Part shown: piece after piece, positions 18,101 to 23,222 of the stretch
Layout of the letters: each line of letters opens with the position of its first letter
Numbering within the stretch: the stretch's first letter is position 1
Assembly: GCA_905221605.1 (NCBI GenBank)
Contig: CAJNDS010001094.1
Location: forward strand, 1 to 35,167
Reading direction: 5' to 3'
DNA: 35,167 nt
DNA from: Symbiodinium natans
Taxonomy: Eukaryota > Sar > Dinophyceae > Suessiales > Symbiodiniaceae
Notes under the pieces: generated by a model
Database searches by the model: none
What the model was told of the DNA's origin: nothing
What the model saw: only the letters and a program-made list of their open reading frames with translations
Program-made: the position numbers and the translations under genes

Positions 18101-20273
18101 CCCCTTGCGATATGAGTTCTTCAGAGAGATCCTTAGGCAAAGCCTTGATGAGCATCGAAACCGTCCTCTGCTCCAACCGCATGTAGCGTGGTTCCTGCAG
18201 ATTCTCGGGGAGCGCTCCTTTCAGCGCCGCTCTTTCAAGCGGCGGGGACTGAAGCCACACTTTGTAGCGTCGGTCTGCTTCTGCTGCAACCAAACCCCAC
18301 CAAGTCGACGCTGCCGGCGCCAAGTCCGAGATAAGTGGAGCAATTAGCGTTAGCCAATCCCCTACTGCTAGCGGTCCCTCTTCTGGAGTTATTTCAAGAG
18401 TTGGTAACATGATTTCACGGCTTCTATCTGGAGCATACGCCCTAGCATCATCATGCGCTCTCATGTCCGGCATAGACTCCATCAAAGGGCGTGGGTACAT
18501 ACTCAGAACAGGCACAGAAGCTCCTGGCACAAATGCTTGCTGGCTACTACTTGCGGTCATTTCCTGATGCACAAAAGGAACGTGTGCTGGGGGGCTTGGA
18601 GGCGGTGTTGTTTGGGGTGGCCGAGGCGGAGGAGACGGCGGCCTGTACGCTGGCCTACTGCAACCGAAATCCAAACCTCTATCAACCCTTCCCTTGACTG
18701 TAGCTCTACCCCCTTCAAAGCCCACTTCATACTCTACATCCCCTATCCACACCGTAAGCTCCTGGGCCGGAGCGGTCCTTTGTGCCACAGTCGGCACGGG
18801 ATCTGGCGGAATGCTGGGACCTACTTGGCCTTGCAGAGAGGAATTGATTGGGGCCTGGAGGGGAGCAGGGCTTCGAGGTTCAGGATTCCCTTTTCCTATC
18901 CCCTTATCACCCCTACTTTGTCCCCACAGGTCCAAGGAGCCATCGCTCGCGCTCTCCCTACTTCTGAGGCCTACTCCAGCATCAATTTCCCATAAGTGCA
19001 TCAAGGGTCTTTGGAATGTCGAGGTTAAAGGGGCATGAGGTTGGCTACCAAAACTGTCAGGTGACCCGATAAAGTGTTGTTCTACCGGCCTAGTTGCTAT
19101 CGGGGAGCTCGCTTGCGACGTTCTGTCATGTAGAGGGATGGGATAGGCTTCTACTGGATGCTCTGGCGTCGCTAGTTCCCTACCATCAAGGCCTGGAGCT
19201 ACAGGCGGATTCCTAGGAGCAGATGGATCCATTTCCAAAGCACCAAAATGTGCCCTTAAGGCTTCCATATCTACCCTACCTAGGCTGTAAGTGTTTCTAG
19301 ATCCACCTGATCCCACACTCCGCGCTTCTTCAAGGCTCTGCAGCCTTGCATGGACACCCTGCAGAAGACCCTGCATCTGGCTCATGCCCTCTACAAGTTG
19401 TGCAAGTTCGCTACCTGAATGCCGGCTTTGCCCGCTATGCGACATCGGATCCCTGTACAGCAAACCTTCTACACCACGCACCCCTAAACCACTAGACCCA
19501 ACCTGTGCCAGGTCCTGCGCCGCAAGAGCTCCCTGAGTCTGAGGGGTCTCCCGCACTGCCAGAGGCCCTGTCCCAACGCAGGCCCCTGCCAGTGGGAGAG
19601 GACTCATCCTCTCTTCAGGCCCTTGCTGCGCACGACCAGCAACTGCCAAGTTCTGCTCATCACTTCTGGTTCCCAAGCCAACTGATCTCAAAGAACTTCG
19701 TAGTGCCTCCAACGCGTTCCAACTTGACTGACCTCCCCGTGGATCGTTGGTCGGATCAAGAGATCCTCGTCGTGACGCGTCTGGATCAAGAGATCCTGGT
19801 CCTGGGGACCCTGAAATTGTCTGTCTTAAAGACGTGGCGGTCTCATCGTTGTCCCGATCAAGAGATCGTTGCCTATGTATCTGCATATTGTCACCATCGT
19901 TCTGATCAAGAGATCTCATCGTTCTATTGCGTTCTCGAGCGTCATCAACCGAAATCTCCTCCTGTTGCTGAGCCGCTTCCCAGGCCTCATTCAAGCTGAA
20001 GTGCTGCGCGTTCTCGGAGTTGCTCGGCCCTTGCCCTCTCGGCCCTTGCCCTGTGCTGGCCTCTGACCTTCCAAGTTGTAGCGCTTCACCACCTTGTATC
20101 TGCTGGGATGTATCATAGCTCGGCTCAAGAGAAGTCTCATCCACACGCACTTCTCGCGATATCTCTGCTGGTGTAGCAGGCGGCGAGGCCATCCTCGAAG
20201 CTGTGCCCATTGACGAAGGGGTCTGGCCTGTCTGGCCCGCGGGAGATCTTCCTCTCCTCATGCTCAAGTCCAT
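9168..20273 (-). CDS. Copia Gag-Pol polyprotein (3701 aa) with extra methyltransferase-like and 2OG-oxygenase-like domains
   Basis: One ORF starts at an ATG in good context (GCCATGG) 113 nt after the 5' LTR. Approximate residues: 1-600 low complexity with a coiled coil near 290-320; 620-860 helical Gag-like; 915-962 CCCH plus CCHC zinc fingers; D1198 (DSGAT) and D1348 (DGGAT) protease-like motifs; 1550-1710 C5-methyltransferase-like; 1842-2150 integrase (H1842, H1847, C1854, C1857; D1881, D2034, E2070, the last two exactly D-35-E); 2410-2515 2OG/Fe(II)-oxygenase-like; 2740-2990 reverse transcriptase (D2802; YVDD 2906-2909); 3075-3220 RNase H (D3082, E3121 and/or E3123, D3155; TADLLTKSL). The last 470 residues hold hydrophobic segments, a Pro-rich repeat and a Lys/Pro tail. 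Typical copia polyproteins are about 1300-1500 aa, so this is more than twice the usual size. It should build the particle, cleave itself, copy the RNA and integrate the DNA. Confidence 0.93.
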   Translation of the reverse strand: MDLSMRRGRSPAGQTGQTPSSMGTASRMASPPATPAEISREVRVDETSLEPSYDTSQQIQGGEALQLGRSEASTGQGPRGQGPSNSENAQHFSLNEAWEAAQQQEEISVDDARERNRTMRSLDQNDGDNMQIHRQRSLDRDNDETATSLRQTISGSPGPGSLDPDASRRGSLDPTNDPRGGQSSWNALEALRSSLRSVGLGTRSDEQNLAVAGRAQQGPEERMSPLPLAGACVGTGPLAVRETPQTQGALAAQDLAQVGSSGLGVRGVEGLLYRDPMSHSGQSRHSGSELAQLVEGMSQMQGLLQGVHARLQSLEEARSVGSGGSRNTYSLGRVDMEALRAHFGALEMDPSAPRNPPVAPGLDGRELATPEHPVEAYPIPLHDRTSQASSPIATRPVEQHFIGSPDSFGSQPHAPLTSTFQRPLMHLWEIDAGVGLRSRESASDGSLDLWGQSRGDKGIGKGNPEPRSPAPLQAPINSSLQGQVGPSIPPDPVPTVAQRTAPAQELTVWIGDVEYEVGFEGGRATVKGRVDRGLDFGCSRPAYRPPSPPPRPPQTTPPPSPPAHVPFVHQEMTASSSQQAFVPGASVPVLSMYPRPLMESMPDMRAHDDARAYAPDRSREIMLPTLEITPEEGPLAVGDWLTLIAPLISDLAPAASTWWGLVAAEADRRYKVWLQSPPLERAALKGALPENLQEPRYMRLEQRTVSMLIKALPKDLSEELISQGDLTTVGVLFRVLIKGQPGGAKERQLILSYLHNPGVASSPSDANLKLRRWSRWASRGRQLGISMPDPSLLLKGIDSLMAGVLKSYTQASFRLSFVRVQSSLDHAPTLESVLSYLKHVQAEAELLEYGLESDPKKPRVAKATETDDVASPNAPNNPRKGSPKGKPKGKPKGKDQGGSGGSGGTREGQENKPTCKGYLTPRGCAFGDNCRNLHDFAEAARQQVCYACGATDPATNHRRPECPTLQGPQFKKGDKGGKGGKGNKGNKGGPPKGGKPNIAAATVETPGPVIAEVATNASTHSGNTSAAAGTSAEQEAGRVLKGIRLACLQGPGVASLQDGGSPVSFGPVSFGASTSDLKVSCGPGGIGEVASNLQESPRSSEGGVPKWTRSRADVRLEPQGTVHPDWLEPEGANRLSWLEPDGASESRDRLEPDGADMGDFRELKLPGFEKDVPRFCTFGVEVVVGEDERISVAEAFLDSGATHVYRYAQVREYQSAVACDIMLPVGLSVGRMSSKGSLLSMDTKPAVIPLGKVVEVLGCEVRWDFQGPLVKHPLRGLLGVRTVHGRMVLGVADARALVDELETAWELGVTREDPSPSLRVVESAGSQGQPCVSVRFLKAEENTLGLIDGGATNALRQGSAKELQQASVVKVELAAGQTELRMNEQGTLLTAHRVTPILPLGPAIECLGMVLEWSTEGIRLTHPTRGELPVTLVKGCPMIAQELLMDLILELEDKIRVRELRVKAMQLSESPDFEIQGSLKEALNACRGDAKKESVVLAAYAKKIFPEVPHDILQQVAPLQVNPETNDAQTTGLNRRARRRLKKAQRVLVHLFSGQQSWKAKHDEAFLEVELNRGRDLFNESLYSYVLQEILSGKVKGILGGPPCRTMSRSRARSPGPRVLRARHGIERFGLEGLTGKERTLAIRDTVLILRMLFLMHVTQEVQEGNAYLGFEHPRDPAELDPSPEAQALPSLWEWPEIKGLGLYKVRFDQGALGHDHVKPSVFATSSWMVAEELSDKVVPPTARWISTSSDTESLRERMERTSKASKWAPGLVSILQRGWELWSSSREENVNAVRDRIRLLSGLMIDEGMDPEVVHRICSELNPPFPRVSRLKPKEQSFKEHCQRGHAPWRGDCRACLESAAFHHPCRRRKHAHMFSLCVDLTGPYTKGSDQEGIARYAVVGVYTFPRFWKNGEPVEDDGRGVGVISENEGEKEDMGKAGEQDEPIPNPDEWAEIEGEEEPAADPLPADVDEVKKEERRWTAICEASLDPLPAIRIPFLIPVYKKSPKQVTEAVARIFIRLKTLGLPLHRIHSDRGAEFVNKTFLSWCRARDLHITTTAADLPQSNGLAERFIGLIKRQARSLLHSVGARSSDWPHAMRYSVETMYDEAMRGLGVIPKRQQLPFGANIYVRERTWRWASWTARAVQATVLAPSEHVSKGWVVRVTRPDGTPVLLITTLAYQKVREPEPLNAPPEAAEQPSEAFPVDSPAAGSRPKAPRPLGGFITGRESRVPSEAEPPLHPPADAPSVPRRRIRAKGGLRHLVPQGGGPEMLGMLQKLKSLGVSWVDEDENHSGSGESEDEESGHTILFALPVEESSFKVCHVEAVDGVEQEAKLLREQGAMSRRAVCDLVLRSKWPSCRNHRRADKTTHEKGRLAVLGAFAHGGIYGVTQVTHQKPEMVKTLNVYLRQEVPDATYTAILVSQRGPSEWHRDVNNAEGSINWVVPLGDFQGGEIRVLPEGLRTDEADVDEHMGILYPPANHPVSFNPKRRHKVLPHTGNRLVLVAYTPRGWTRLPESTIKELRELGFPVPPLPKGSEPVVRAVSVAYVGDDSSEGDGGLGCTIVDDQQYAMDEKLVEMLQADLYFLSRVFSWECQLASETLREAGPSNCPSMCYINMLDSQIQELQEELLWIDSGTKLDGTVSGHDDERLAKAMIRTLAVKESEKGPQEESEPEVFLQARTIDPQQAAGELEKWVPPLLDEYTGLRFQYEAIYPIDVNQLCEEDVQSGAIEILPAKVVFTRKPPVGKRRARIVACGNFQQKTWSDQVAVARREVYASGLDTIALRIQLRQASLCGWTAAILDIRKAFLYAPLHERKGKGKRIILMPPKILVKAKIIPPSERWVIQRALYGLDLSPAAWSRHRDKCLSQLKWAFEGLEYRLTQSDSEPSLWKIQDSSNALKGLIGVYVDDMLLSACRGFLESVAGAIQTLWETSDIKFAEDGLHFLGVDIRLHNGRYYLTQVSYVTELLNRHPEIEGTASTPYPAEKDQETEEENIQMESVRLAQGLIGELTWLATKTRLDIAWAVNRASQLSSKRPSRAIAVCQNIVRYLRGKPDLGLVYGPKPAQGVKVEMTEGTLEVATDASFAPLGEKSQTGVVLKWAGAVIGWVSSKQTFVCLSSAEAELYAAMEGMVMTDSVSDLVRELVGQVAPALYSDNVACTCLIALPAGSWRTRHLRLRARRLHERIENEELQCFHLPGEVMTADLLTKSLSSQRMQKLLDLAGVVQLSHVLRCAVVVLSISRAQAQPSEDEEDEASWVPLLLVMGFTVLIARLLELCLRWCWSQGARRLRDLQGPPENGELVGSVLEQVSSQGAVDGSEVTVVAFGDDVGLVGPEDQVEVVAADLIARALEEEERALFHRWYALYVEPYDPYDPLLDESPSRRASLEDIWSEPQSPNPEPEIGQGSRTGGVELSQAAGPKTKAPDPKSSTQTSFQGHHPSLSSGLSEESLVSGGSLEVDPKSKPPAPKPPPDGWLGTVVKRPPPVTSQSVAIPIPKPKLPPEGWLGTVAPKHPTAKAQSVGVPKSPPVKQPPPAPKLNPQAHQDMILIAQTQELIQWELRRNLGHQPIEGLRDNFHYIPELGLLIRWHPMWRQQFFDPSRTALPISLSRLVGDRRSFCIFRDGTSGILDDNFRVTRQGANVSTMQWQGRTEFLVAPPTPIAPVPNPPPSKSKAAGPKPKSKPKSQPKAEPKPKTPPRRLTQ
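9735..9870 (-). repeat. In-frame 30-residue Pro-rich repeat near the polyprotein C-terminus
   Basis: Two copies 90 nt apart encode PPDGWLGTV and PPEGWLGTV, each followed by a proline-rich spacer with QSV. The nucleotide match ACxGTTCCCAACCAACC begins at 9751 and at 9841. The preserved frame suggests selection for a tryptophan-containing linear motif in the otherwise disordered tail. Confidence 0.7.
10430..10600 (-). other. Hydrophobic segments after RNase H (residues about 3224-3282)
   Basis: After the TADLLTKSL end of RNase H the frame stays open. It enters a hydrophobic stretch (about 3224-3241, LSHVLRCAVVVLSIS) ending in an AQAQ that looks like a signal-peptidase site. An acidic linker (EDEEDEA) follows, then a strong membrane-spanning candidate (3256-3282, beginning SWVPLLLVMGFTVLIARLLE). 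The residues beyond are acidic, then proline-rich. A membrane-anchored C-terminal module on a copia polyprotein suggests an envelope-like or membrane-tethering role; this is inference only. Confidence 0.55.
12740..13050 (-). other. 2-oxoglutarate/Fe(II)-dependent oxygenase-like domain in the copia polyprotein (about residues 2410-2515)
   Basis: SEWHRDVNNAEGS gives an HxD pair (H2430, D2432). A GGEIRVL strand follows, then RRHKVLPHTGNRLVLVAYT gives a distal H2491 and R2500. The H-x-D...H...R spacing (2, 59 and 9 residues) equals that of human PHD2 (H313, D315, H374, R383), and the H-x-V-x-P...G-x-R strand is typical of prolyl-hydroxylase/AlkB-like double-stranded beta-helix enzymes. All four expected metal and cosubstrate residues are present, so activity is plausible. 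It lies between integrase and reverse transcriptase, where copia elements normally have only a linker. The substrate is unknown. Confidence 0.6.
15146..15640 (-). other. Cytosine-C5-methyltransferase-like domain in the copia polyprotein (about residues 1545-1710)
   Basis: VLVHLFSGQQ at 1547-1556 resembles motif I (DLFSG) of C5 DNA methyltransferases. GILGGPPCRTMS places C1604 in a motif IV-like GGPPC, 54 residues later. After a helix, YLGFEHP gives E1672 where motif VI has its ENV glutamate. FDQGALGH...KPSVFATSS then resembles the Q/GH/KPT segment of divergent phage methylase-like proteins. The cysteine-to-glutamate gap is 68 residues, against 38 in M.HhaI, which would need an insertion; motif IV is PCR rather than PCQ and motif VI is EHP rather than ENV. 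The enzyme could therefore be diverged or inactive. Retrotransposon-borne cytosine methyltransferases have been published for dinoflagellates; whether this block belongs to that lineage cannot be told here. Confidence 0.6.
16227..16690 (-). other. Two tandem retropepsin-like motifs in the polyprotein (D1198 and D1348)
   Basis: FLDSGATHVYRY at D1198 is a copia-type aspartic protease active site (consensus LDSGAT). About 150 residues later GLIDGGATNALR at D1348 repeats the pattern with G in place of S. Sequence after each is also comparable (SVGRMSSKGSLLSM and KVELAAGQTELRMNEQGTLL, then an I-P-L-G element: VIPLGKVVEVLG and ILPLGPAIECLG). I infer an internal duplication of a retropepsin fold, with the second copy probably altered. 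Whether the two halves pair within one chain is not visible from sequence. Confidence 0.65.
16808..16935 (-). repeat. Four in-frame LEPxG repeats between Gag and protease
   Basis: GGCTCTA recurs at 16819, 16855, 16888 and 16921 (spacings 36, 33 and 33 nt). It encodes LEPDGA, LEPDGA, LEPEGA and LEPQGT on the minus strand. The spacing is a multiple of three, so the repeat is constrained as protein. It lies in the linker just before the first protease motif. Confidence 0.7.
17385..17531 (-). other. Gag nucleic-acid-binding module: CCCH then CCHC zinc finger (residues 915-962)
   Basis: C915, C924, C930 and H934 fit C-x8-C-x5-C-x3-H, a classical CCCH RNA-binding finger. C945, C948, H957 and C962 follow as C-x2-C-x8-H-x4-C, a variant of the retroviral zinc knuckle C-x2-C-x4-H-x4-C with a longer second spacing. 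The pair is flanked by low-complexity basic repeats (PKGK units before, GGKG/GNKG units after), as expected of a nucleocapsid RNA-binding region. Most copia Gags carry only a CCHC knuckle, so the CCCH finger is an addition. Confidence 0.8.
19754..19915 (-). repeat. Four copies of GATCAAGAGATC in the Gag N-terminus
   Basis: The 12-mer GATCAAGAGATC (or its first 11 bases) starts at 19754, 19784, 19856 and 19904 (spacings 30, 72 and 48 nt, all multiples of 3). It encodes RSLD/GSLD-like units in a serine/aspartate-rich disordered region. Either a peptide repeat or a nucleic-acid element such as a packaging signal could explain it. Confidence 0.6.
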
Positions 20274-20374
20274 GGCTCACAGCAGCGACTCTCGGATGTC
20301 TCTCGTTTAGAATAAGATTTGCAAAGGCTAGACCAACCAGGAAATTAATCTAAGCGCTAAGCCCTAGAGCCCTT
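20274..20374 (-). other. Leader between primer-binding site and ORF start
   Basis: About 100 nt with no ORF of note. It probably holds part of the dimerisation/packaging signals; none is recognisable by eye. Confidence 0.5.
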
Positions 20375-20386
20375 GGGCTCATAACC
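20375..20386 (-). promoter_or_regulatory. Primer-binding site matching the internal anticodon arm of a tRNA-Met (half-tRNA priming)
   Basis: Directly after the 5' LTR the sense strand reads GGTTATGAGCCC. This is complementary to GGGCUCAUAACC, i.e. an anticodon loop CUCAUAA with CAU anticodon, not to a tRNA 3' CCA end. Drosophila copia has GGTTATGGGCCC at the same position and is primed by the 5' half of initiator tRNA-Met; only one of 12 bases differs. The next bases make an inverted repeat (GAGCCC TT GGGCTC, 20367-20380 on plus). Confidence 0.75.
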
Positions 20387-20540
20387 TAAGGAAACCAACC
20401 CTTAGATTAGAGGTTAGGGTTTAGGGTTAATGCTGCCAAGACACCTGTGAACTCGCACAAGTCAAATCGCCCTTTTCAGATACTGCACTTGATCATAGCT
20501 AAAAGGCCTGCAGAAGGGATATGATGCTTCATCATCAAGA
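20387..20540 (-). repeat. 5' LTR of the copia element
   Basis: It is identical to 8512-8665. In the sense direction it begins TCTTGATGATGAAGC and ends GGTTTCCTTA, so it lacks the usual TG...CA ends; the adjoining polypurine tract and primer-binding site fix both borders. Near the start ATGATG/CATCAT forms a 6 bp inverted repeat. Two telomere-type units (CCCTAAACCCTAA) lie near the 3' end. At 154 bp it is short for an LTR. No TATA box is obvious. Confidence 0.93.
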
Positions 20541-20650
20541 GGGGGCTTGGGGGCTTGGGGGCTTGGGGGTTGGGGTTTGGGGTTTGGGGTTTGGGTTTGG
20601 GGTTTGGGGTTTGGGGTTTAGGGTTGGGGTTTGGGGTTTGGGTTTGGATG
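20541..20650 (+). repeat. TTTGGGG/CTTGGGG array on the other side of the copia element
   Basis: Starts GGGGGCTTGGGGG and passes into TTTGGGG units. 20650-20800 is non-repetitive, with a TCCTGCAG acceptor-like site near 20755 and no convincing exon. Confidence 0.8.
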
Positions 20651-20803
20651 GGTTTTCATGGTTTTGGGGTTTGTATGGGTTTGGTGTTTATGTGTGTGTG
20701 TGACAATTAAGGTAGCCTGCTCTCTTTGCTGGGCTTTGTGCTGTCCTTCCTGCAGGCTGCGGCACGATTCCTTTTTCGGTTCAGAGCCCTATGTCTTCCA
20801 TTT

Positions 20804-20889
20804 GCTTAAGAACCCCAAAAGAAAAATAATAGTCCCTATATTGCCCTTATTAAGGAAGAACATTATCATTTTTTGGGGGGTTCTTAAGC
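20804..20889. mobile_element. Inverted-repeat element, copy 2 (86 bp)
   Basis: GCTTAAGAACCCCAAAA faces TTTTTTGGGGGGTTCTTAAGC. It shares the internal TCCCTATATTGCCC and downstream CACTTAG/CAACTAG context with the copy at 710-781. It is too short to code for anything. Confidence 0.7.
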
Positions 20890-21002
20890 ACTTAGTAGAT
20901 GTCGCAAGGGGCATCTATAGGGCTCCGGGTATAGTCTGCGAACCCCGTGAACCCTGAACTCGAACCCCTAAACTCAGAAAACCCCCCAACACCAGCATAG
21001 TG

Positions 21003-21077
21003 TGGGTTTAGGGTTTTGGGTTTTGGGTTTAGGGTTTAGGGTTTAGGTTTTAGGGTTTAGGGTTTAGGGTTTAGGGT
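21003..21077 (+). repeat. TTTAGGG array upstream of the WGR exon
   Basis: About nine units. A G homopolymer (21131-21145) lies between it and the coding exon. Confidence 0.85.
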
Positions 21078-21176
21078 TGTGCTGTTGGCTACTTCTTGCC
21101 TTGAGCCCGAAAAAGTGAGGTTCGTCTTTAGGGGGGGGGGGGGGGCTTTTTGGCGTCGCAAAGTTTATTCGAGGAG

Positions 21177-22748
21177 ATGGCGCGCCACACACGAGCCAGC
21201 TGCGCTGAATGCCACAGCCTACCATATCGCCTCAAGAGTCGCCCGATCGCAAGCTTCAAAGCCATGGTGGACCCTTCCCTGGCGGTTCTGGACAAGGACC
21301 TCGCTGAGCGAGTGGTGCTGCTTGCGGACCTTGATGTACGCCTGGTGTGCATCTATGGCGCGATTGACGCATACCACATTCTGCAGGGTCTACAGGATGA
21401 AAGCAGCGAAGATGCCGAGTGCTTCTACTGCTACCAGCGCTGGGGCAACACCGGCAGCTCGGGCAGCAAGAAGATCGAAGGCCCCTTCTCCGAGCAGAAG
21501 ATGCGCGAAGTCTTCGCCGAGGCCTTCGAGGCACGCACGGGTGCTTCGTGGGGAAGCATCAAGCCAGGTGACAGAGTGGCGCATGGACGCTTCTGGTGGC
21601 AACAGGTGGCTGCCGTAGAGGAGAAGGCTTACTGGCAATACTACGTGCATGATGGCGTGGATGGCAAGTCTCGTGGCTGGTACCCGTACGAGGATGACGC
21701 ATCAGCAGAGGTGGAAGACGTCTTCGCGCAACACATGAGCAACAACCAGGAGTCTCGCACCAAGATCAGGACAGTCTCGTCAGGCTTCTTCTCATACAGA
21801 ATCGACCTGGAGGCCATGACTCAGGAGAACACCAAGACAGGAAAGGTCAGGGCTATCCGGCGCTTCACCGCCACCGAGGCTCCTCCGAAGGGCGGCAAAA
21901 GCACCAAAGGTGTTCGCCCGGCGGCAGGGAAGCGAGCCCCCAAAGCGCCAGTCGACCGGAAGAAGGTGACGAAGAAGATCCTGAAGACTGCAACTTCGTA
22001 GTAGAGTAATATCATCTTTAACCTGTTTGGGGGAATATCTTCCCCTTATAATCCCAAAGGTGAACCTTAAAAGCCCCTAGGTGCTGGACAACTAAGGCAA
22101 AGTCCTCCAAGCCCGGGGCGAGGAAAGCCAAACTCACCCGTGAGGCCAAGCCGAAGTCCCGCAAGGTCGCGAAGAAGGCCGTGAAGGTCGCAAAGGGCAA
22201 GCAAGCCAAAGAGCAAGTCTTCCTTGGCAAGTTCACCCGGACCTCCACCGGCCTCAAGAAAGCCGACCTGAAGCGGAACAAGTACGGCAAGGTGGTGAGC
22301 AACTTAGCAGCTGAGTGAGTACACTTTACACTTTTTGGGATACTATTAAAATTAGTCTCTACAAAACGACTTGAAGTGTACACTTTTTGGGGCTTATGAA
22401 CTCAGCAACTAAGGCAAGAAGATGTCCGAAGCAGGCCGGAAAAGCTTCGGGCGGGTCGCCTGCTGGATCGCCGCGTGCCAGAAACACGGCAGGCCCTTGG
22501 GACATTTTTATGCTTCCCCTTCTTGGGCTTAAGAGGACTATATTTAGGGGTTAGGGTTTAGGGTTTAGGGTTTAGGGTTTAGGGTTTAGGGTTTACTTTA
22601 CGCCTTTACGGGCCATCCTAGGAAAGCCAGGGATGAGCTTGGGATCAAAGGCTTCGTCGCGATCCGAAAGGGCACCGAGCTGTACAAGAAGGCGAAGGAG
22701 CTCCAGCCCCACGTGAAGCCCCACGCCCTTCCGAAAGCCAAGCGCTGA
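21177..22748 (+). CDS. Predicted WGR-WWE-DVNP fusion protein (about 402 aa, four exons)
   Basis: Exons 21177-21989, 22097-22298, 22414-22480 and 22622-22748 join with matching phases to one frame ending in TGA (22746-22748). Residues about 50-128 form a WGR-like domain (CFYCYQRWGNTG, KIEGPFSEQKMREVF). About 140-232 is a WWE domain (YWQYYVHDG, SGFFSYRIDLEAMTQ), a PAR-binding fold of PARPs and ubiquitin ligases. A lysine-rich linker leads to 312-390 (VFLGKFTRTSTGLKKADL, GKVVSKKMSEAGRKSF, ELGIKGFVAIRKGTELYKKA), matching the DVNP pattern of dinoflagellate chromatin proteins and algal-virus relatives. RASCAEC near the start may be the beginning of a PARP zinc finger. No PARP catalytic domain is seen. 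The frame is open upstream to an AG at 21162-21163, so a 5' exon may exist. Likely role: nuclear, DNA- and ADP-ribose-binding (inference). Confidence 0.7.
21990..22096 (+). other. GC-AG intron 1 of the WGR-WWE-DVNP gene
   Basis: The intron is 107 bp, starting GCAACTTCG and ending CAACTAAG. GCAA repeats at 21990-21993 and 22097-22100. Inside the repeat, CTTCGTAGTAGAG and the complement of the end (CTTAGTTGTCCAG) agree at 9 of 13 positions, a decayed inverted repeat. It shares its 3' end (CAACTAAG|GCAA) with intron 2. Read without splicing, a TAG closes the frame two codons later. Confidence 0.6.
22299..22413 (+). mobile_element. GC-AG intron 2 of the WGR-WWE-DVNP gene, with terminal inverted repeats (introner-like)
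   Basis: The intron is 115 bp, flanked by GCAA (22299-22302 and 22414-22417). CTTAGCAGCTGAGT (22303-22316) faces ACTCAGCAACTAAG (22400-22413), 12 of 14 complementary. The interior has two GTACACTTT...TTTTGGG-type segments. Splicing restores GKVV|SKKMS, the conserved DVNP motif, so the boundaries are well supported. Confidence 0.7.
22481..22621 (+). mobile_element. GA-AG intron 3 of the WGR-WWE-DVNP gene, containing TTTAGGG repeats
   Basis: The intron is 141 bp. GAAA directly repeats at 22481-22484 and 22622-22625. The donor is GA, a non-canonical form known in dinoflagellates. About seven TTTAGGG units occupy 22543-22595. Ends are weakly complementary (GGCAGGCCC near the start, GGGCCATCC near the end). 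Splicing gives AACQ|KARDELG, as the DVNP pattern requires. Confidence 0.65.
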
Positions 22749-22754
22749 GGCAGC

Positions 22755-23218
22755 CGATGCCGCACCGCCTGCGAGCTCTTTAGGATTTAGGGTTTAGGGT
22801 TTATGGTTTAGGGTGTAGGGTCTAGGGAGCTCTGAGGTGTTTTGCTGGGGGCCTGGCACATCTTGTGTCTGAAGTTGTACAGTCAAACATACCTTGGGAC
22901 CGAATGAATTGAAACGGTTTCGGGTTTGGGGGTTCATATGCCCTGTTGGGGAGTGTAGTATAGGGTATGTGGTCCCAATGTTAGGGTTCGTGTAGTCGCC
23001 AAGGTAGTCAAGCCAGACTGGCCAGCCCCCTTTTGAAGTCTCGAAACCTCGAAAAGGGAGTGTTTGTGAGTGTTTTACAGGATTTGCTGGTGTGCAAAAC
23101 ACCAGGCCGCACGGCGTGTGCAGTCGCAAGAAATCGCAATCTGTCTACATCCTCCATCCCTGACAGCCCTACCCCCCCAAGCCCTAAACCCTACACCCTA
23201 AACCCTAAACCCTGGCTG
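22755..23218. other. Region downstream of the DVNP stop
   Basis: Short TTTAGGG (22783-22825) and CCCTAAA (23175-23212) arrays flank mostly non-repetitive sequence holding the exon-like island at 23081. No terminator-type signal is recognisable. Confidence 0.4.
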
Positions 23219-23222
23219 GCAG

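Larger units (their letters stand above)
8512..20540 (-). mobile_element. Complete Ty1/copia-type LTR retrotransposon, apparently recent
   Basis: The element is 12,029 bp and reads on the minus strand. It is bounded by two direct repeats, 8512-8665 and 20387-20540, that I find identical over 154 bp with no indel. Sense order is 5' LTR (20540-20387), primer-binding site (20386-20375), short leader, one ORF (20273-9168), about 500 bp 3' UTR, polypurine tract (8675-8666) and 3' LTR (8665-8512). The domain order protease-integrase-RT-RNase H is the copia order. Identical LTRs and an uninterrupted 3701-codon ORF imply recent insertion. Plus-strand flanks read ...TTTGGGG before and GGGGGCTT after, compatible with a 4 bp GGGG target duplication, although G runs are common in this DNA. 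The insertion lies in TTTGGGG/TTTAGGG repeats downstream of exon 3 of a ubiquitin-like gene. Confidence 0.95.

Noticed and set aside
22018-22383. Minus-strand open frame of 121 codons
   Set aside because: It is the antisense of the DVNP exon 22097-22298, which reads far better on the plus strand.
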